This document shows, one piece after another, positions 1 to 9,316 of a stretch of DNA of 64,000 nt. The stretch comes from an uncultured Clostridium sp. (GTDB lineage: Bacteria > Bacillota > Clostridia > Clostridiales > Clostridiaceae), in NCBI GenBank assembly GCA_902785295.1, contig CACZYK010000020.1, positions 1 to 64,000 on the forward strand. The letters run 5' to 3'. Position 1 is the stretch's first letter; the number at the start of each line of letters is the position of its first letter. A program made the translations under genes and the position numbers. Under the pieces are notes generated by a model. The model ran no database searches. It saw only the letters and a list, made by a program, of their open reading frames with translations, and had not been told where the DNA came from.

Positions 1-1
1 A

Positions 2-814
2 GTTTCTCAAAGAACAATTTATAGAGACATTGATACTCTTTGTGAAGCTGGGATTCCTATATATACTACCAAAGGAAAAGGAGGAGGAATATCTTTAGTT
101 GAAGATTTCATTCTTAATAAAGCTTTGTTATCAGAAGAGGAACAGAACAATATTTTAGCAAGCCTTCATGGATTAAAGTCTATAAATTATCCAAATGCTG
201 ATTATACATTGAAAAGATTAACAAATCTTTTTCATAGAGAAAATATTGAATGGATTGATGTAGATTTTTCAAGCTGGGGAAATGATAAAACTCAATATGA
301 TAAATTCCAAATTTTAAAATCATCAATTTTTAATTGTAATATTATACAGTTTGATTATTTTAACTCTCATGGTAAAAAATCTAATAGAATTGCTGAACCA
401 ATAAAGCTTATATTTAAAGGACAAGCATGGTATCTTTCTGCTTTTTGCAGATTAAAAAATGATTTTAGAATATTTAAAATAAGTAGAATGAAAAATATTA
501 TTACACTTAAAGAAACTTTTGAAAGAAAAGAATATAAATTTTCCATTTCATCTAATGATAATACACTTAAAATGATAAATATAAAATTAAAAATTCATTC
601 TTCTATGGCTTATAGGGTTTATGATGAATTTTCAGAAGAAAATATTAAAGTTCTTTCAAATGGAAACTTTATAATTGACTCTACTTTTCCTTATAATCAA
701 TGGATTTATAGCTATATTCTTTCTTATGGTGATAAATTAGAAGTTATTGAACCTGAAAATATTAAAAATGAAGTAAAAGAAAGATTAAATAAATTGATAA
801 AAATTTATTCTTAA
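2..814 (+). CDS. WYL-domain HTH transcriptional regulator (5' end missing)
   Basis: This is a DNA-binding regulator of the YafY/DeoR-like WYL family, cut by the left window edge. The reading frame is open from base 2 and starts inside the helix-turn-helix (VSQRTIYRDIDTLCEAG), which is the HTH_11 recognition helix pattern. A WYL-type domain follows, with a strand reading NIIQFDYFNSH, then RIAEPIKLIFKGQAWYL and FRIFKISRMKNI. About 270 codons are visible, so only a short N-terminus is missing. The next gene downstream encodes a GyrI-like effector-binding protein, a common partner of WYL regulators in Firmicutes, so the two probably form a small sensory unit. The ligand is unknown. The family assignment is firm and the function is open. 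Confidence 0.85.
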   Translation, partial: VSQRTIYRDIDTLCEAGIPIYTTKGKGGGISLVEDFILNKALLSEEEQNNILASLHGLKSINYPNADYTLKRLTNLFHRENIEWIDVDFSSWGNDKTQYDKFQILKSSIFNCNIIQFDYFNSHGKKSNRIAEPIKLIFKGQAWYLSAFCRLKNDFRIFKISRMKNIITLKETFERKEYKFSISSNDNTLKMINIKLKIHSSMAYRVYDEFSEENIKVLSNGNFIIDSTFPYNQWIYSYILSYGDKLEVIEPENIKNEVKERLNKLIKIYS

Positions 815-836
815 TATGACATACTTATGTCATATT
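811..836. promoter_or_regulatory. Perfect 12-bp inverted repeat, candidate operator
   Basis: TAATATGACATA and TATGTCATATTA are perfectly complementary with a 2-base centre, and the element begins at the regulator's stop codon. No T-tract follows on the plus strand, so it is a poor terminator. Its position upstream of the GyrI-like gene fits an operator for the WYL regulator, which is inference. A weaker hairpin (GATGGTGTA with TACACTATC, about 879-905) lies just before the next ribosome site. Confidence 0.4.
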
Positions 837-927
837 AGCTATACTATACTTCTTATATAAAGTCTAAAGACTAATTTGATGGTGTATGTAATTTTTACAC
901 TATCACTAAATTTAAGGAGTGATTTTT

Positions 928-1377
928 ATGAATTATGAAATTGTAAATCTTGAAGAAAAAATTATTACAGGAATCTCTGTAAGAACAAGCAACAAAGATA
1001 AAGACATGAGTGCTAAAATAGGAGCATTATGGGGAAAATTCTTTGGTGAAGGAATATATGCATCTATTGAAAATAAAGTTAATGATAAATCTATTGGATT
1101 ATACACAAATTATGAAGGAGACTTTAATAATGACTATGATGTTGTAGTTTGTACTGAGGTAAGCAAGGAAAATCCTAACTTTGAAAATAGAATTATTCCA
1201 GCTGGTAAATATGCAAAATTTATTGTTAAAGGAGATAGTAAAAAAGATGTAGCTGAATTCTGGGGAAAACTTTGGAATATGGATTTACCTAGAAAATATA
1301 GTTGTGACTTTGAAGAATATCAACCAGGTGGTACTTTAGAAAACTGCGAAAGTCACATTTATATATCATTAACATAA
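928..1377 (+). CDS. GyrI-like / AraC effector-binding domain protein
   Basis: This 149-residue soluble protein resembles stand-alone GyrI-like small-molecule-binding domains, also found at the C-terminus of AraC and MerR-type regulators. Typical signs are the opening EEKIITGISVRTSN, the middle IGLYTNYEGDF with the DVVVCTEVS strand, RIIPAGKYAKFIVKG, and the end YQPGGTLENCESHIYISL. No DNA-binding domain is present. I start at the ATG at 928, which has AGGAG at 915-919; the in-frame GTG at 919 lies inside that ribosome site. It follows the WYL regulator on the same strand after a gap of about 110 bases holding a palindrome. It may bind a ligand for, or modulate, that regulator. Confidence 0.8.
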   Translation: MNYEIVNLEEKIITGISVRTSNKDKDMSAKIGALWGKFFGEGIYASIENKVNDKSIGLYTNYEGDFNNDYDVVVCTEVSKENPNFENRIIPAGKYAKFIVKGDSKKDVAEFWGKLWNMDLPRKYSCDFEEYQPGGTLENCESHIYISLT

Positions 1378-1449
1378 AAATTAATATTCAAATAGCTTCT
1401 TATTTTATTTATAATAATTTTATAAATTTATTTTAGGAGGATTATATTC

Positions 1450-2531
1450 ATGGATTTATATAATATCCTTAACAAATATTCTAAGCATGAAACCTATGAC
1501 TTTAATGGATACTTAATGCATAAGGATGATAAAGTAGCTATTATTAAAAACACAGAGTTTGTTGAATCTTTAAATGATTATCTTCTACCTATTATAATGC
1601 TTAATAAAACAAATGGTTCCTTTGAGGCTTGGCTTCAAACTCGTGTTATAGATACTCATAGAACAAATTCTAGACAAATACGAAGAAGATTAAGTGTTAA
1701 AACTGAAATTCCAAAGGAAATAGTAATTAAGGCAAAAGCTTTAAGCATAACTGATAGTTACTGGCTTAAAGAAGAAAATGAAAATACATCATATAAACAA
1801 GTGAGAGCTAGGCTTTCTGATGGATTAAATACTATTGCCCTTTATGGAAACTCTGAAAGCTTAAATTTTAAAGATACAGACTTAACTCCTGAACTCACCA
1901 ATATAGGAAGCTTTGAAAAGTGCTGGAAACTCATAAATAATCATTGGTATATGATAAAAAAAGGTTCTTTAAAAGAAAATTTTGCAGAAGTTCTTACTTC
2001 TAATATTGCAATTTATTTAGGCTTTAATGCAATAAAATATGAAGCTATAAATGATGGTTTTTTAGTAAGATGTAAAGATTTCACAAATAATGGTGAAATA
2101 GATTTTGAACCTATGTATAGTTTTGTACAGGATTATTGGGGAATAGATGATTCTGTAAATATAATTAATGAACTTGGATATATTAATGATTTTTTAGATA
2201 TTACTTTTATGGATGCACTATGCTATAACATTGATAGACATACATTTAATTTTGGAATTTTAAGAAAAGATGGAGATGTTGAGTTTTAGATAATAAATCT
2301 TTAGAAAAAACTTGGTATTCAACTTCCTTTACACTATTAAACTATATTCCTATTTTAAAAGAATATAATTATAAAATTCCTACAATTAATATGGATAAAA
2401 TTAAGGAAATAATAGATAATACTTTAGTGTATTTTCCTCTTCTTAAAAAAGAAGAAAACTTTAAAAATATTGTATTTAAAATAATAGAAAATAACTATAA
2501 AGAACTTCTTTCACTAAATAAACTTTCCTAA
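1450..2531 (+). pseudogene. HipA-like kinase, broken by an internal deletion and frameshift
   Basis: The first 279 codons (1450-2289) resemble HipA-fold serine/threonine kinases found without HipB in clostridia. There is a lysine-bearing strand (NHWYMIKKGS), FAEVLTSNIAIYLG, and the catalytic loop NIDRHTFNFGILRKDG near residues 261-276. The frame then stops at TAG 2287-2289. A second frame (about 2283-2531) continues for about 80 codons with kinase-tail-like sequence (SLEKTWYSTSFTLLNYIPIL) up to TAA at 2529. The family's LAP-x-(F/Y)-D segment, which carries the second metal-binding aspartate, should follow the catalytic loop and is missing. A deletion of some tens of codons plus a frame change is the simplest reading. 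An AGGAGG ribosome site precedes the ATG. If expressed, the truncated product should be inactive. Confidence 0.65.
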
Positions 2532-2580
2532 TTTATATTAAAATAAAAGAGTATAAAATTATTAAGCTTATAATATAAAA

Positions 2581-2626
2581 AAGAACCTAAATAGATACTT
2601 TCTAACATATATCTCTTTAGGTTCTT
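2581..2626 (-). terminator. Terminator of the allantoin operon
   Basis: Arms AAGAACCTAAA (2581-2591) and TTTAGGTTCTT (2616-2626) pair perfectly. On the minus strand the hairpin is followed by TTTTATATTA. It lies 7 bases beyond the last gene of the allantoin operon. Confidence 0.75.
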
Positions 2627-2632
2627 AACATT

Positions 2633-3886
2633 TTATAGTTCTTCCATATTAGATAAATTATATAATGTTTCTGCTAATATATTAGTTCCTTTTGCTATAT
2701 CCTCAAAATCTGTCCATTCGTCTGGACTATGGCTTATTCCATTTTTACTTGGCACAAATATCATAGCTACAGGTGCAAATTCTCCAACAAACATAGAATC
2801 ATGATATGCTCCACTTATCATAAATTCATGTGATATATTTTGGTTTTTACAACTTTTTTCTATTTCATCTATAATTTTTTTATTACATTTCATAGGAACA
2901 TCATGATTCTCTAATGTTAGGTTAACCTTTACTCCTCTTTTTTCTTCAATCTTAGTTATTTCCTTCTTTAATTTTTCTATAAGAATATTTTTTGATTCAA
3001 ATTCACAATCTCTTATATCTATAGAAAATTTTACGTTTCCTGGGATTACATTTGATGCATTTGGAATTACTGCAACTCTTCCTACAGTAGCTGTTGTATA
3101 TTCGCTTTTTGATTCTTTAGCAAGTTTTTCTAATATTAAAGCTAATTCTGCACTAGCCGCATAGGCATCTTTTCTATCTTCCATAGAAGTTCCTCCAGCA
3201 TGAGATTGACATCCTATTACTTCTACTTCAAAATTAGTTGGAGCACATATTGTTTTTACTATTCCTATTTTCATGTTATCTTTTTCAAGTTTATTACTTT
3301 GTTCAATATGAAGCTCAACAGCTCCAAATACATCTCCTTTTTTTACAGGAATATTTTTAAAATCATCTTTATTATAGCCTAGTTCTTCTAATACAATAGA
3401 CAAACTTTTTCCATCTTTATCATAAACCTCTTTAGTTTCTTCATAAGACAATTTTCCAGCTAATGCTCTACTTCCTAAACAACATAATCCAAATCTTGTT
3501 GGTTCTTCTGATGTATAGACTATAACTACAATACTTCTTTTAAACTTCTTCCCTGATTCCTTTATGATTCTTAAAGCTTCCATTCCTCCTACAACACCAG
3601 TCATACCATCAAACATTCCTGCATTTAAAACAGTATCAATATGAGAGCCTGTCCATACTGGTGGAAGAGAGGTATCCTCACCTTCTAAAACTCCAAAAAT
3701 ATTTCCTATACCATCTTCATGAACCTTAAGTCCTATTTTTTTCATTTCATTTTTTACATAATTTCTTGATTCTAATTCTGGTTTAGTAAATAGAACTCTT
3801 GTAGTTCCAAAATCCGGTGTAGAATTAAAAGAATTTATATCTTCAAGCCATTTTTTTATATTTTCTACTTTAGCTGATTGGAGCAT
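2633..3886 (-). CDS. M20-family ureidoglycolate amidohydrolase (probable)
   Basis: This 417-residue binuclear-metal amidohydrolase belongs to the AllC / N-carbamoylase / ureidoglycolate hydrolase branch of M20. Metal ligands are seen in GSHIDTV (H82), MFDGMTG (D93), TSEEPTRFG (E127/E128), ELHIEQ (H193) and GISHSPDEW near the C-terminus. The block TSEEPTRFGLCCLGSR closely matches what I recall of plant ureidoglycolate amidohydrolase (UAH), more so than E. coli AllC. I therefore infer that it converts ureidoglycolate to glyoxylate, CO2 and two ammonia. It is the last gene of the operon, and a second M20 enzyme three genes upstream is the better allantoate amidohydrolase. GGAGG precedes the ATG. 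The family is certain; the substrate rests on motif and context, and it could instead be a second allantoate amidohydrolase or a carbamoylase. Confidence 0.75.
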   Translation of the reverse strand: MLQSAKVENIKKWLEDINSFNSTPDFGTTRVLFTKPELESRNYVKNEMKKIGLKVHEDGIGNIFGVLEGEDTSLPPVWTGSHIDTVLNAGMFDGMTGVVGGMEALRIIKESGKKFKRSIVVIVYTSEEPTRFGLCCLGSRALAGKLSYEETKEVYDKDGKSLSIVLEELGYNKDDFKNIPVKKGDVFGAVELHIEQSNKLEKDNMKIGIVKTICAPTNFEVEVIGCQSHAGGTSMEDRKDAYAASAELALILEKLAKESKSEYTTATVGRVAVIPNASNVIPGNVKFSIDIRDCEFESKNILIEKLKKEITKIEEKRGVKVNLTLENHDVPMKCNKKIIDEIEKSCKNQNISHEFMISGAYHDSMFVGEFAPVAMIFVPSKNGISHSPDEWTDFEDIAKGTNILAETLYNLSNMEEL

Positions 3887-3908
3887 TCTTACTCCTCCCT
3901 TCTATAAA

Positions 3909-4853
3909 TTATTTAATCACGTTTTGTGGCTTTCCTTCTAAATACTTATCTATGTTATCAAAAACTATTTCTGCTCTTTTAACCATAGATTCTTTAGTAG
4001 CAAAAGCAACATGAGGAGTAACTACTAAATTAGGTGCTCCAAATAAAATATGACTTGATGGTATTGGTGGTTCTACCTCAAATACATCTACTCCTGCTCC
4101 AGCAACTTTTCCACTCTTTAAAGCATCTGCTAAAGCTTCACTATCAACAACAGGTCCTCTTGCTGTATTAATTAAGACTGCATTTTTTTTCATAAGTTTT
4201 ATATTATCTTTATTTATTAATCCTTTTGTTGAATCATTTAAAGGAACATGAAGAGATACTATATCACAAGTTGAAAGAAGTGTATTTAAATCTACATAAT
4301 TTATTCCATTTCCTTCTTTTACTGTTCTGCTATATGCATAAACTTCACATCCAAAGGCTTTAGCAATATTAGCTACTCTCATTCCAATTGCTCCTGTTCC
4401 AATAACTCCAAACTTTTTACCTTCAAGTTCAAATCCTACAAGACCATTTTTAGTTCCCTCTTCTCTTGTTACCTTATCACAAGCAATTATATTTCTATAA
4501 ATTGAGATAAGAAGTCCAAAAACCAAATCTGCTACTGCAACTGTTGAATAACCTGCACAATTACATACCATAATTCCTCTTTCTCTACAGTATTCCATAT
4601 CAACATGGTCAACTCCAGTAAATGCAACACAAATCATTTTTAAATTAGGGCATTTTTCAATAACTTCTTTTTTATATTTAAAATTAGAAAGAACTACTAT
4701 ATCAGCATCCTTGCTTCTTTCAATTAATGTTTCTGTATCTTCAACTCTTGTTTCATAAAACTTTATTTCTACTCTGTCTCCTAAAACATCATTTGCCATT
4801 TTTAAGAATTTTTCTTTTTCCACTCCTAGTGGTTCTAATATTGTTAATTTCAT
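3909..4853 (-). CDS. D-isomer-specific 2-hydroxyacid dehydrogenase (probable glyoxylate reductase)
   Basis: This 314-residue NAD(P)H-dependent cytosolic dehydrogenase has the Rossmann motif GVIGTGAIG (about residues 147-155), the strand ARGPVVDSEALADAL, GAGVDVFEVEPP with the catalytic Glu, and NLVVTPHVAFATKES with the catalytic His. The length is normal for the family. It sits between ureidoglycine aminohydrolase and the UAH-like gene with gaps of about 20 bases. Glyoxylate is the end product of the encoded pathway, so I infer that the enzyme reduces it to glycolate and re-oxidises NADH. This contrasts with E. coli, where AllD (a different family) oxidises ureidoglycolate. Hydroxypyruvate or phosphoglycerate are other possible substrates. 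The family call is firm; the substrate is inferred. Confidence 0.8.
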   Translation of the reverse strand: MKLTILEPLGVEKEKFLKMANDVLGDRVEIKFYETRVEDTETLIERSKDADIVVLSNFKYKKEVIEKCPNLKMICVAFTGVDHVDMEYCRERGIMVCNCAGYSTVAVADLVFGLLISIYRNIIACDKVTREEGTKNGLVGFELEGKKFGVIGTGAIGMRVANIAKAFGCEVYAYSRTVKEGNGINYVDLNTLLSTCDIVSLHVPLNDSTKGLINKDNIKLMKKNAVLINTARGPVVDSEALADALKSGKVAGAGVDVFEVEPPIPSSHILFGAPNLVVTPHVAFATKESMVKRAEIVFDNIDKYLEGKPQNVIK

Positions 4854-4871
4854 TTTTTATTTCTCCTTCTA

Positions 4872-5636
4872 CTATAAAATTACATCTCTATTGCAATCTT
4901 TTGAATAAATATATGCAAATAATTCTCTTCCAACTCCATAAGCACATTGTGCAACATAAGGTCCAAACCATATGAAGTCTTCTTTTTTAATTCCCATCCA
5001 TGTATCATCTAATAAATACATTCCTTCTCCACTTAATACATAAGCTCCATGCTCTTGTACATGAGTTTCTACTATTGGATGACATCCACCTGGTTCAAAA
5101 GCAAGTATATGCATATTCATATCATATCCTAAATCTGTTGGAAGTAAATCTTTTATATAAACATTTTCCATATCATCATATATTTTATATTCTATATCAT
5201 TAACATTTCCTACACATACCTTAGCTTCAGTTCCTTCTAATGGAATATAGACTTGCTTGTATAAAAGTATTTTTGCATTTTCTGAGCCTGTATTTTTAAA
5301 GGATAATCCCACTCCTGCTGGTGAAAAGGCATATCCTCCATCTTTTAACTTAAACTCTTCATCTCCAATTTTTATATCAAGCTCACCATTTACACAATAT
5401 ATAAAGCTTTCTATTTTTTCTTCCTTTGCAAAAGGAGAAGAAGTTCCTCCATTTGGACTTGCATCAACTATATATTGAACAAAGCTTGCTCCCATCTTTG
5501 GAGAAGCAACTATGCTTACTCTACAACCTTTAATGTTAGGTATAACATTATTTACTAAGCCATCCTTTGGTATTACTGCATATAATCCTGGTTTGACTAC
5601 TGCTCTTGTTGATAATAAATCACTTGGGTATCCCAT
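4872..5636 (-). CDS. allE: (S)-ureidoglycine aminohydrolase
   Basis: This 254-residue bicupin of the YlbA/AllE family releases ammonia from (S)-ureidoglycine to give (S)-ureidoglycolate. Hallmarks are the start YPSDLLSTRAVVKPGLYAVI, the first cupin around IVDASPNGGTSSPF, and the second, metal-binding cupin around ILAFEPGGCHPIVETHVQEH with VLSGEGMYLLDDTW and DFIWFGPYVAQCAYG. The metal ligands I see are in PGGCHP, VETHVQEH and the downstream YVAQC segment. GGAGAG precedes the ATG. This gene diagnoses the locus as allantoin rather than pyrimidine or hydantoin catabolism, because AllE has no role in those pathways. It lies between allC and the hydroxyacid dehydrogenase in an uninterrupted operon. 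Confidence 0.9.
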   Translation of the reverse strand: MGYPSDLLSTRAVVKPGLYAVIPKDGLVNNVIPNIKGCRVSIVASPKMGASFVQYIVDASPNGGTSSPFAKEEKIESFIYCVNGELDIKIGDEEFKLKDGGYAFSPAGVGLSFKNTGSENAKILLYKQVYIPLEGTEAKVCVGNVNDIEYKIYDDMENVYIKDLLPTDLGYDMNMHILAFEPGGCHPIVETHVQEHGAYVLSGEGMYLLDDTWMGIKKEDFIWFGPYVAQCAYGVGRELFAYIYSKDCNRDVIL

Positions 5637-5655
5637 TTTTTATCTCTCCTCTTTT

Positions 5656-6879
5656 TTAATTAATTTTATTTATTATATCAAAGGCAACCTTAACGGCTTC
5701 CTCTAAATACTTATAATCTGTAAACTCTTCTTTGCAATGACTTCTTCCACCCTTGCTTGCTACAAAAATCATTGAAGTTTCAATTTCTTTCCCTATTGGC
5801 AAGGAATCATGTCCTGCACCACTATTAATATGTTCAAATGAAAAACCTCTTTCTTTACAACTATCTTCTATAAGCTTTCCTATATTAGCACTCATTTTAA
5901 CAGGTTCTATGTAAAGAGTTTCTTCAAATTCATAAGAAGCATTAAATTCCTTCGTCCTTTTTTCTACATTAATCATTATTTCTTCAAAAATCTTATTTAC
6001 ATCTTCTTTTTTTATTGAACGAATATCTAAACTAAATTTTACTTCCTTTGCTATTGTGTTTATCTCATTTGGCAATACCTCTATGCTTCCTACCGTTGCT
6101 ACTGCATTTTCATATTTTCTTGCTATGTCAGATACCTTACATATAACTTTAGAAGCTATTTCAACAGCATCTATTCTCATATTCATAGGTGTAGTTCCAG
6201 CATGGTCATCCCTTCCTTTTATTGTGACCATTCCTCTTTTCATACCAACTATAGTATCGACAATTCCAATGTGAGTGTTATGACTTTCAAGAATAGGGCC
6301 TTGTTCTATATGAATTTCTATAAAATTTTTTATATCCTTCAAAATTCTTTTTGCTTTATAAATTTCCTCTGGATTTAATCCATAATCTTTCATTGCTTGA
6401 TATATTGTTATGTTATCAGAATCCTTAAAGAATTTTAATTCATCTAAGCTTATCTCTCCAAGCATAGCCTTACTTGAGAAAAATCCTGTTTTAAATCTTT
6501 CTCCCTCTTCATCATTAGTTCCAATAATCTCTAGTGAATATTTAGGCTTTATATTATTTTCAATAAACATTCTAGCTACCTCTAGGCCACATACAACACC
6601 AGCTATTCCATCAAATCCCCCTCCATTTTTTACTGAATCATAATGAGAACCTACTATAATTGTTTCTTTATTTTCTCCTTCAAGCCTTCCAATAATAGCT
6701 CCTGACTCATCCACTCTAGTTTCTAAGCCGATATTTATCATTTCTCTTTTTAGATATTCTACAGCTTCTTTAGCTTCCTTAGAAAAAGGAGGTCTTGTAA
6801 CACCATTTCCTAATGTTTTTGTAAATTTACTTAAATCATTTAAATAAGATTCTATATTTTCTATGATTTTTTTCTCCAT
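5656..6879 (-). CDS. allC: Allantoate amidohydrolase (M20 family)
   Basis: This 407-residue metal-dependent amidohydrolase is expected to split allantoate into ureidoglycine, CO2 and ammonia. The two-metal site is visible as VGSHYDSV (H79), GGFDGIAG (D90), TNDEEGERF (E124/E125), IEIHIEQGP (H190) and GRSHCKEEF near the C-terminus. The dimerisation or lid segment includes KGRDDHAGTTPM, whose His and Gly are typical. It differs clearly from the second M20 gene at the operon end, which has UAH-like signatures, so this one is the better AllC. It starts 9 bases after allB. The upstream AAGGAAGTG lies rather far from the ATG, so translation may depend on allB. Related L-carbamoylases share the fold, but the context favours allantoate. 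Confidence 0.82.
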   Translation of the reverse strand: MEKKIIENIESYLNDLSKFTKTLGNGVTRPPFSKEAKEAVEYLKREMINIGLETRVDESGAIIGRLEGENKETIIVGSHYDSVKNGGGFDGIAGVVCGLEVARMFIENNIKPKYSLEIIGTNDEEGERFKTGFFSSKAMLGEISLDELKFFKDSDNITIYQAMKDYGLNPEEIYKAKRILKDIKNFIEIHIEQGPILESHNTHIGIVDTIVGMKRGMVTIKGRDDHAGTTPMNMRIDAVEIASKVICKVSDIARKYENAVATVGSIEVLPNEINTIAKEVKFSLDIRSIKKEDVNKIFEEIMINVEKRTKEFNASYEFEETLYIEPVKMSANIGKLIEDSCKERGFSFEHINSGAGHDSLPIGKEIETSMIFVASKGGRSHCKEEFTDYKYLEEAVKVAFDIINKIN

Positions 6880-6888
6880 CGCAATTTA

Positions 6889-8247
6889 TCACTTCCTTAA
6901 GACTAACTTACCAAAACCATGCTCTCCAACTATCTTATCTTCAAGAACTATTATTTTTCCTCTTACTATTGTTCCTACTGCTTTTCCCTTGCCTTCTAAT
7001 CCAATAAATGCAGATTCTTTGGTTTTTGTTTTTAAAGAGTCTTTAGTTATCTTCCATTTTTTATTTGGATCAACTATTGTAAAATCACCATCAAATCCTA
7101 TTTCTATTCCACCTTTTTTACCATATATTCCAAATATCTTTGCTGGATTTTCACTTAATATTTTATATATTATTGATGGACTTAGTTTTTTTTGATTTAT
7201 TAAATAATCAAACATAACTTGGAAGGTAAATTGAACACTATTCATTCCTCCCCATGCACCAAAAGCTCCATCTTTACCATCATCTCTTTTTTCTTCTAAT
7301 GTTGCAGGGGAATGGTCTGAACATATTGAATCTATTGTTCCATCTAATAAATACTCCCATAATTTATCTGCATCTTCCTTTTTTCTAAGTGGAGGAGAGC
7401 ATTTAAAAGCTGCTCCCCCTTTAATAACATCATCTTCATTAAATATTAAATAATGTGGACAAGTTTCTGCTGTAACATTAATACCCTTATTTTTAGCTTC
7501 TTTTATGATTTTTGCTACTTCTATATGAGATACATGACATATATGAACTCTACATTTAGTTTTTTCTGCTATATCTATTACATCTTTTACAGCTTTTATT
7601 TCTGCTTCCACAGGTCTTGATTCTAGATAATCTTTAAAGGTTATTTTATTCTCATCAAGCTTTTGTTTTTGCAATTTTTCTATAATGTCATAGTCTTCAC
7701 AATGAAATCCTGCAAAACCATTAAACTTTTTGATTATATTCATTGCTTTTTCTATTTCTTCAAAATTAAGAGAGGTATAATCTTCTCCTGGATTACAAAT
7801 AAAACTCTTAAAAGCTAATACTCCTACATCATTTAACTCTTCAAGTTTGTCTAAATTATAATTTAGAAGTGCTCCCCAAAATCCATAATCAATTAATGCC
7901 TTTTTTTCTACAATATTTTTTTTAGCATCAAGTACCTTTTTTTCAAAAACTGGAGGTTTATTATTTAAAGGCATATCTATTATAGTTGTTACTCCTCCTA
8001 TAGCTGCTGCTTCTGTTCCTGAATAAAAATCTTCTCTCCATTCGTACCCTGGTTCATCGAAATGAACATGTCCATCAATTAATCCTGGAAATAGGTATTT
8101 TCCTTCTAAATCAAGAATATTTTCTGCTTCTCTTTCTTCTCCTAAATTAGTAAGTTCTACTATTACTCCATCTTTTACTAAAACTCCACCTTCTATAATC
8201 TTATCTGATTTTACAATTTTAGCATTTTTTATAAATAAGTTTTCCAT
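6889..8247 (-). CDS. allB: Allantoinase (first copy)
   Basis: This 452-residue cyclic amidohydrolase opens the hydantoin ring of allantoin to give allantoate. Metal ligands of the amidohydrolase superfamily are visible: GHVHF (H60, H62), the carboxylatable lysine in AFKSF (K147), GFHCED (H182), HICHVSH (H238) and the aspartate in CSDHSP. DMPLNNKPP is the variant typical of allantoinase rather than dihydropyrimidinase. It is the first catabolic gene after the importer genes, with gaps of 13 bases before it and 9 after. A paralogue lies at 14300-15637. The identification is strong given the downstream allC and allE. Confidence 0.9.
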   Translation of the reverse strand: MENLFIKNAKIVKSDKIIEGGVLVKDGVIVELTNLGEEREAENILDLEGKYLFPGLIDGHVHFDEPGYEWREDFYSGTEAAAIGGVTTIIDMPLNNKPPVFEKKVLDAKKNIVEKKALIDYGFWGALLNYNLDKLEELNDVGVLAFKSFICNPGEDYTSLNFEEIEKAMNIIKKFNGFAGFHCEDYDIIEKLQKQKLDENKITFKDYLESRPVEAEIKAVKDVIDIAEKTKCRVHICHVSHIEVAKIIKEAKNKGINVTAETCPHYLIFNEDDVIKGGAAFKCSPPLRKKEDADKLWEYLLDGTIDSICSDHSPATLEEKRDDGKDGAFGAWGGMNSVQFTFQVMFDYLINQKKLSPSIIYKILSENPAKIFGIYGKKGGIEIGFDGDFTIVDPNKKWKITKDSLKTKTKESAFIGLEGKGKAVGTIVRGKIIVLEDKIVGEHGFGKLVLRK

Positions 8248-8260
8248 ACTATCACCTTAA

Positions 8261-9301
8261 TTACTCTATTGTAACTAATTCTGGTACAGCATTTTTTAAA
8301 GATGTACTATCTGCATAACTACTAAACTCTGGCTTTTTCTTTATATTTTCCATTTCAAGCATGAAATCTGCTATTTCATTTGAAGCATCTACAAAGTTTT
8401 GGTCAAAATTCATTGTATATTCATTCTTTGACATTATGTTTTTAACTTCTTCTGTTGTTAAATTAATTTCTTTTGCTATTATTTCTGCAGCTTCATCTTG
8501 ATTTTCATTAATAAAATCAGTTGCTTTCTTTAATGCTCTAAGCATAGCTTCACAAGTCTTAGGATTCTTTTTTAAGAAATCTCCTGTAACTTGGAATGTA
8601 GTATGGAAATTCAACCAATTAACACTTCCACTTTTTTCTGGGAAATAAGATTGTAAGCCACTAAATAATAATGTTCCTCCAGCTTCTACTGCATTTGAAA
8701 CCCAAGGCTCCCAACAAGCCATAGCATCTATATCACCTTTTTCTAATGAAGAAATTTGGTCTGAAGGTGCTAATGTAACAAACTTTATTTTATCTATATC
8801 TACATCTAATTCTTTACACATATTTCTTATTGCTATTAATACAGCTGCTCCTGAACCTATTCCTACTTTTTTACCTTCTAAATCTTTTGCATTAGTTATT
8901 CCTGAATTTTTACCTGCAACTACACATTGAGTATTACCACTATTAGACATTGTAGAAAGTATTTTTACATCAACTCCATTAGCTGCTAAAGAAATATCTG
9001 TATATGTACTTTCAAATGAAACTTCTGCTGTTCCTCCTGATACTAAAGGTGAAATATCTCCTCCTTGTTGTAATAACTTGTTTGTAACTTTTAATCCTTC
9101 TTCTTCAAAATAACCTTTTTTATCAGCAATGATTTGTTGTGCTGATATTTGAGGGTCTATTACTCCATAAGCAGTAATTTCTTTTACCTCTTCTGTATTA
9201 CCACTTGTTTTCTCTGTTTTTGTTCCACCACACCCTGCTAATAATGATATTGACAAAGCTCCTAATATTACTCCACTAATTAATTTTTTTACATTTTTCA
9301 T
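8261..9301 (-). CDS. Substrate-binding lipoprotein of the allantoin-locus ABC importer
   Basis: This 346-residue extracytoplasmic binding protein has a lipoprotein signal (charged start, hydrophobic stretch, LLAGCGG with acylated Cys about residue 23). It belongs to the SsuA/TauA/NMT1 binding-protein superfamily: AQQIIADKKGYFEEEGLKV near the start, then DLEGKKVGIGSGAAVL and DAMACWEPWVSNAVEAGG. The bound ligand is not readable from sequence. Co-transcription with allantoinase makes allantoin or allantoate likely. The permease and ATPase precede it in the operon. A close paralogue is encoded at 13182-14231, so two binding proteins may share one permease. Confidence 0.85.
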   Translation of the reverse strand: MKNVKKLISGVILGALSISLLAGCGGTKTEKTSGNTEEVKEITAYGVIDPQISAQQIIADKKGYFEEEGLKVTNKLLQQGGDISPLVSGGTAEVSFESTYTDISLAANGVDVKILSTMSNSGNTQCVVAGKNSGITNAKDLEGKKVGIGSGAAVLIAIRNMCKELDVDIDKIKFVTLAPSDQISSLEKGDIDAMACWEPWVSNAVEAGGTLLFSGLQSYFPEKSGSVNWLNFHTTFQVTGDFLKKNPKTCEAMLRALKKATDFINENQDEAAEIIAKEINLTTEEVKNIMSKNEYTMNFDQNFVDASNEIADFMLEMENIKKKPEFSSYADSTSLKNAVPELVTIE

Positions 9302-9316
9302 TACAAAATCCCCCTT

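Noticed and set aside
2633..8247. Reductive pyrimidine or hydantoin degradation operon
   Set aside because: Cyclic amidohydrolase plus M20 enzymes would fit, but the bicupin ureidoglycine aminohydrolase and the allantoinase-type DMPLNNKP motif are specific to allantoin.
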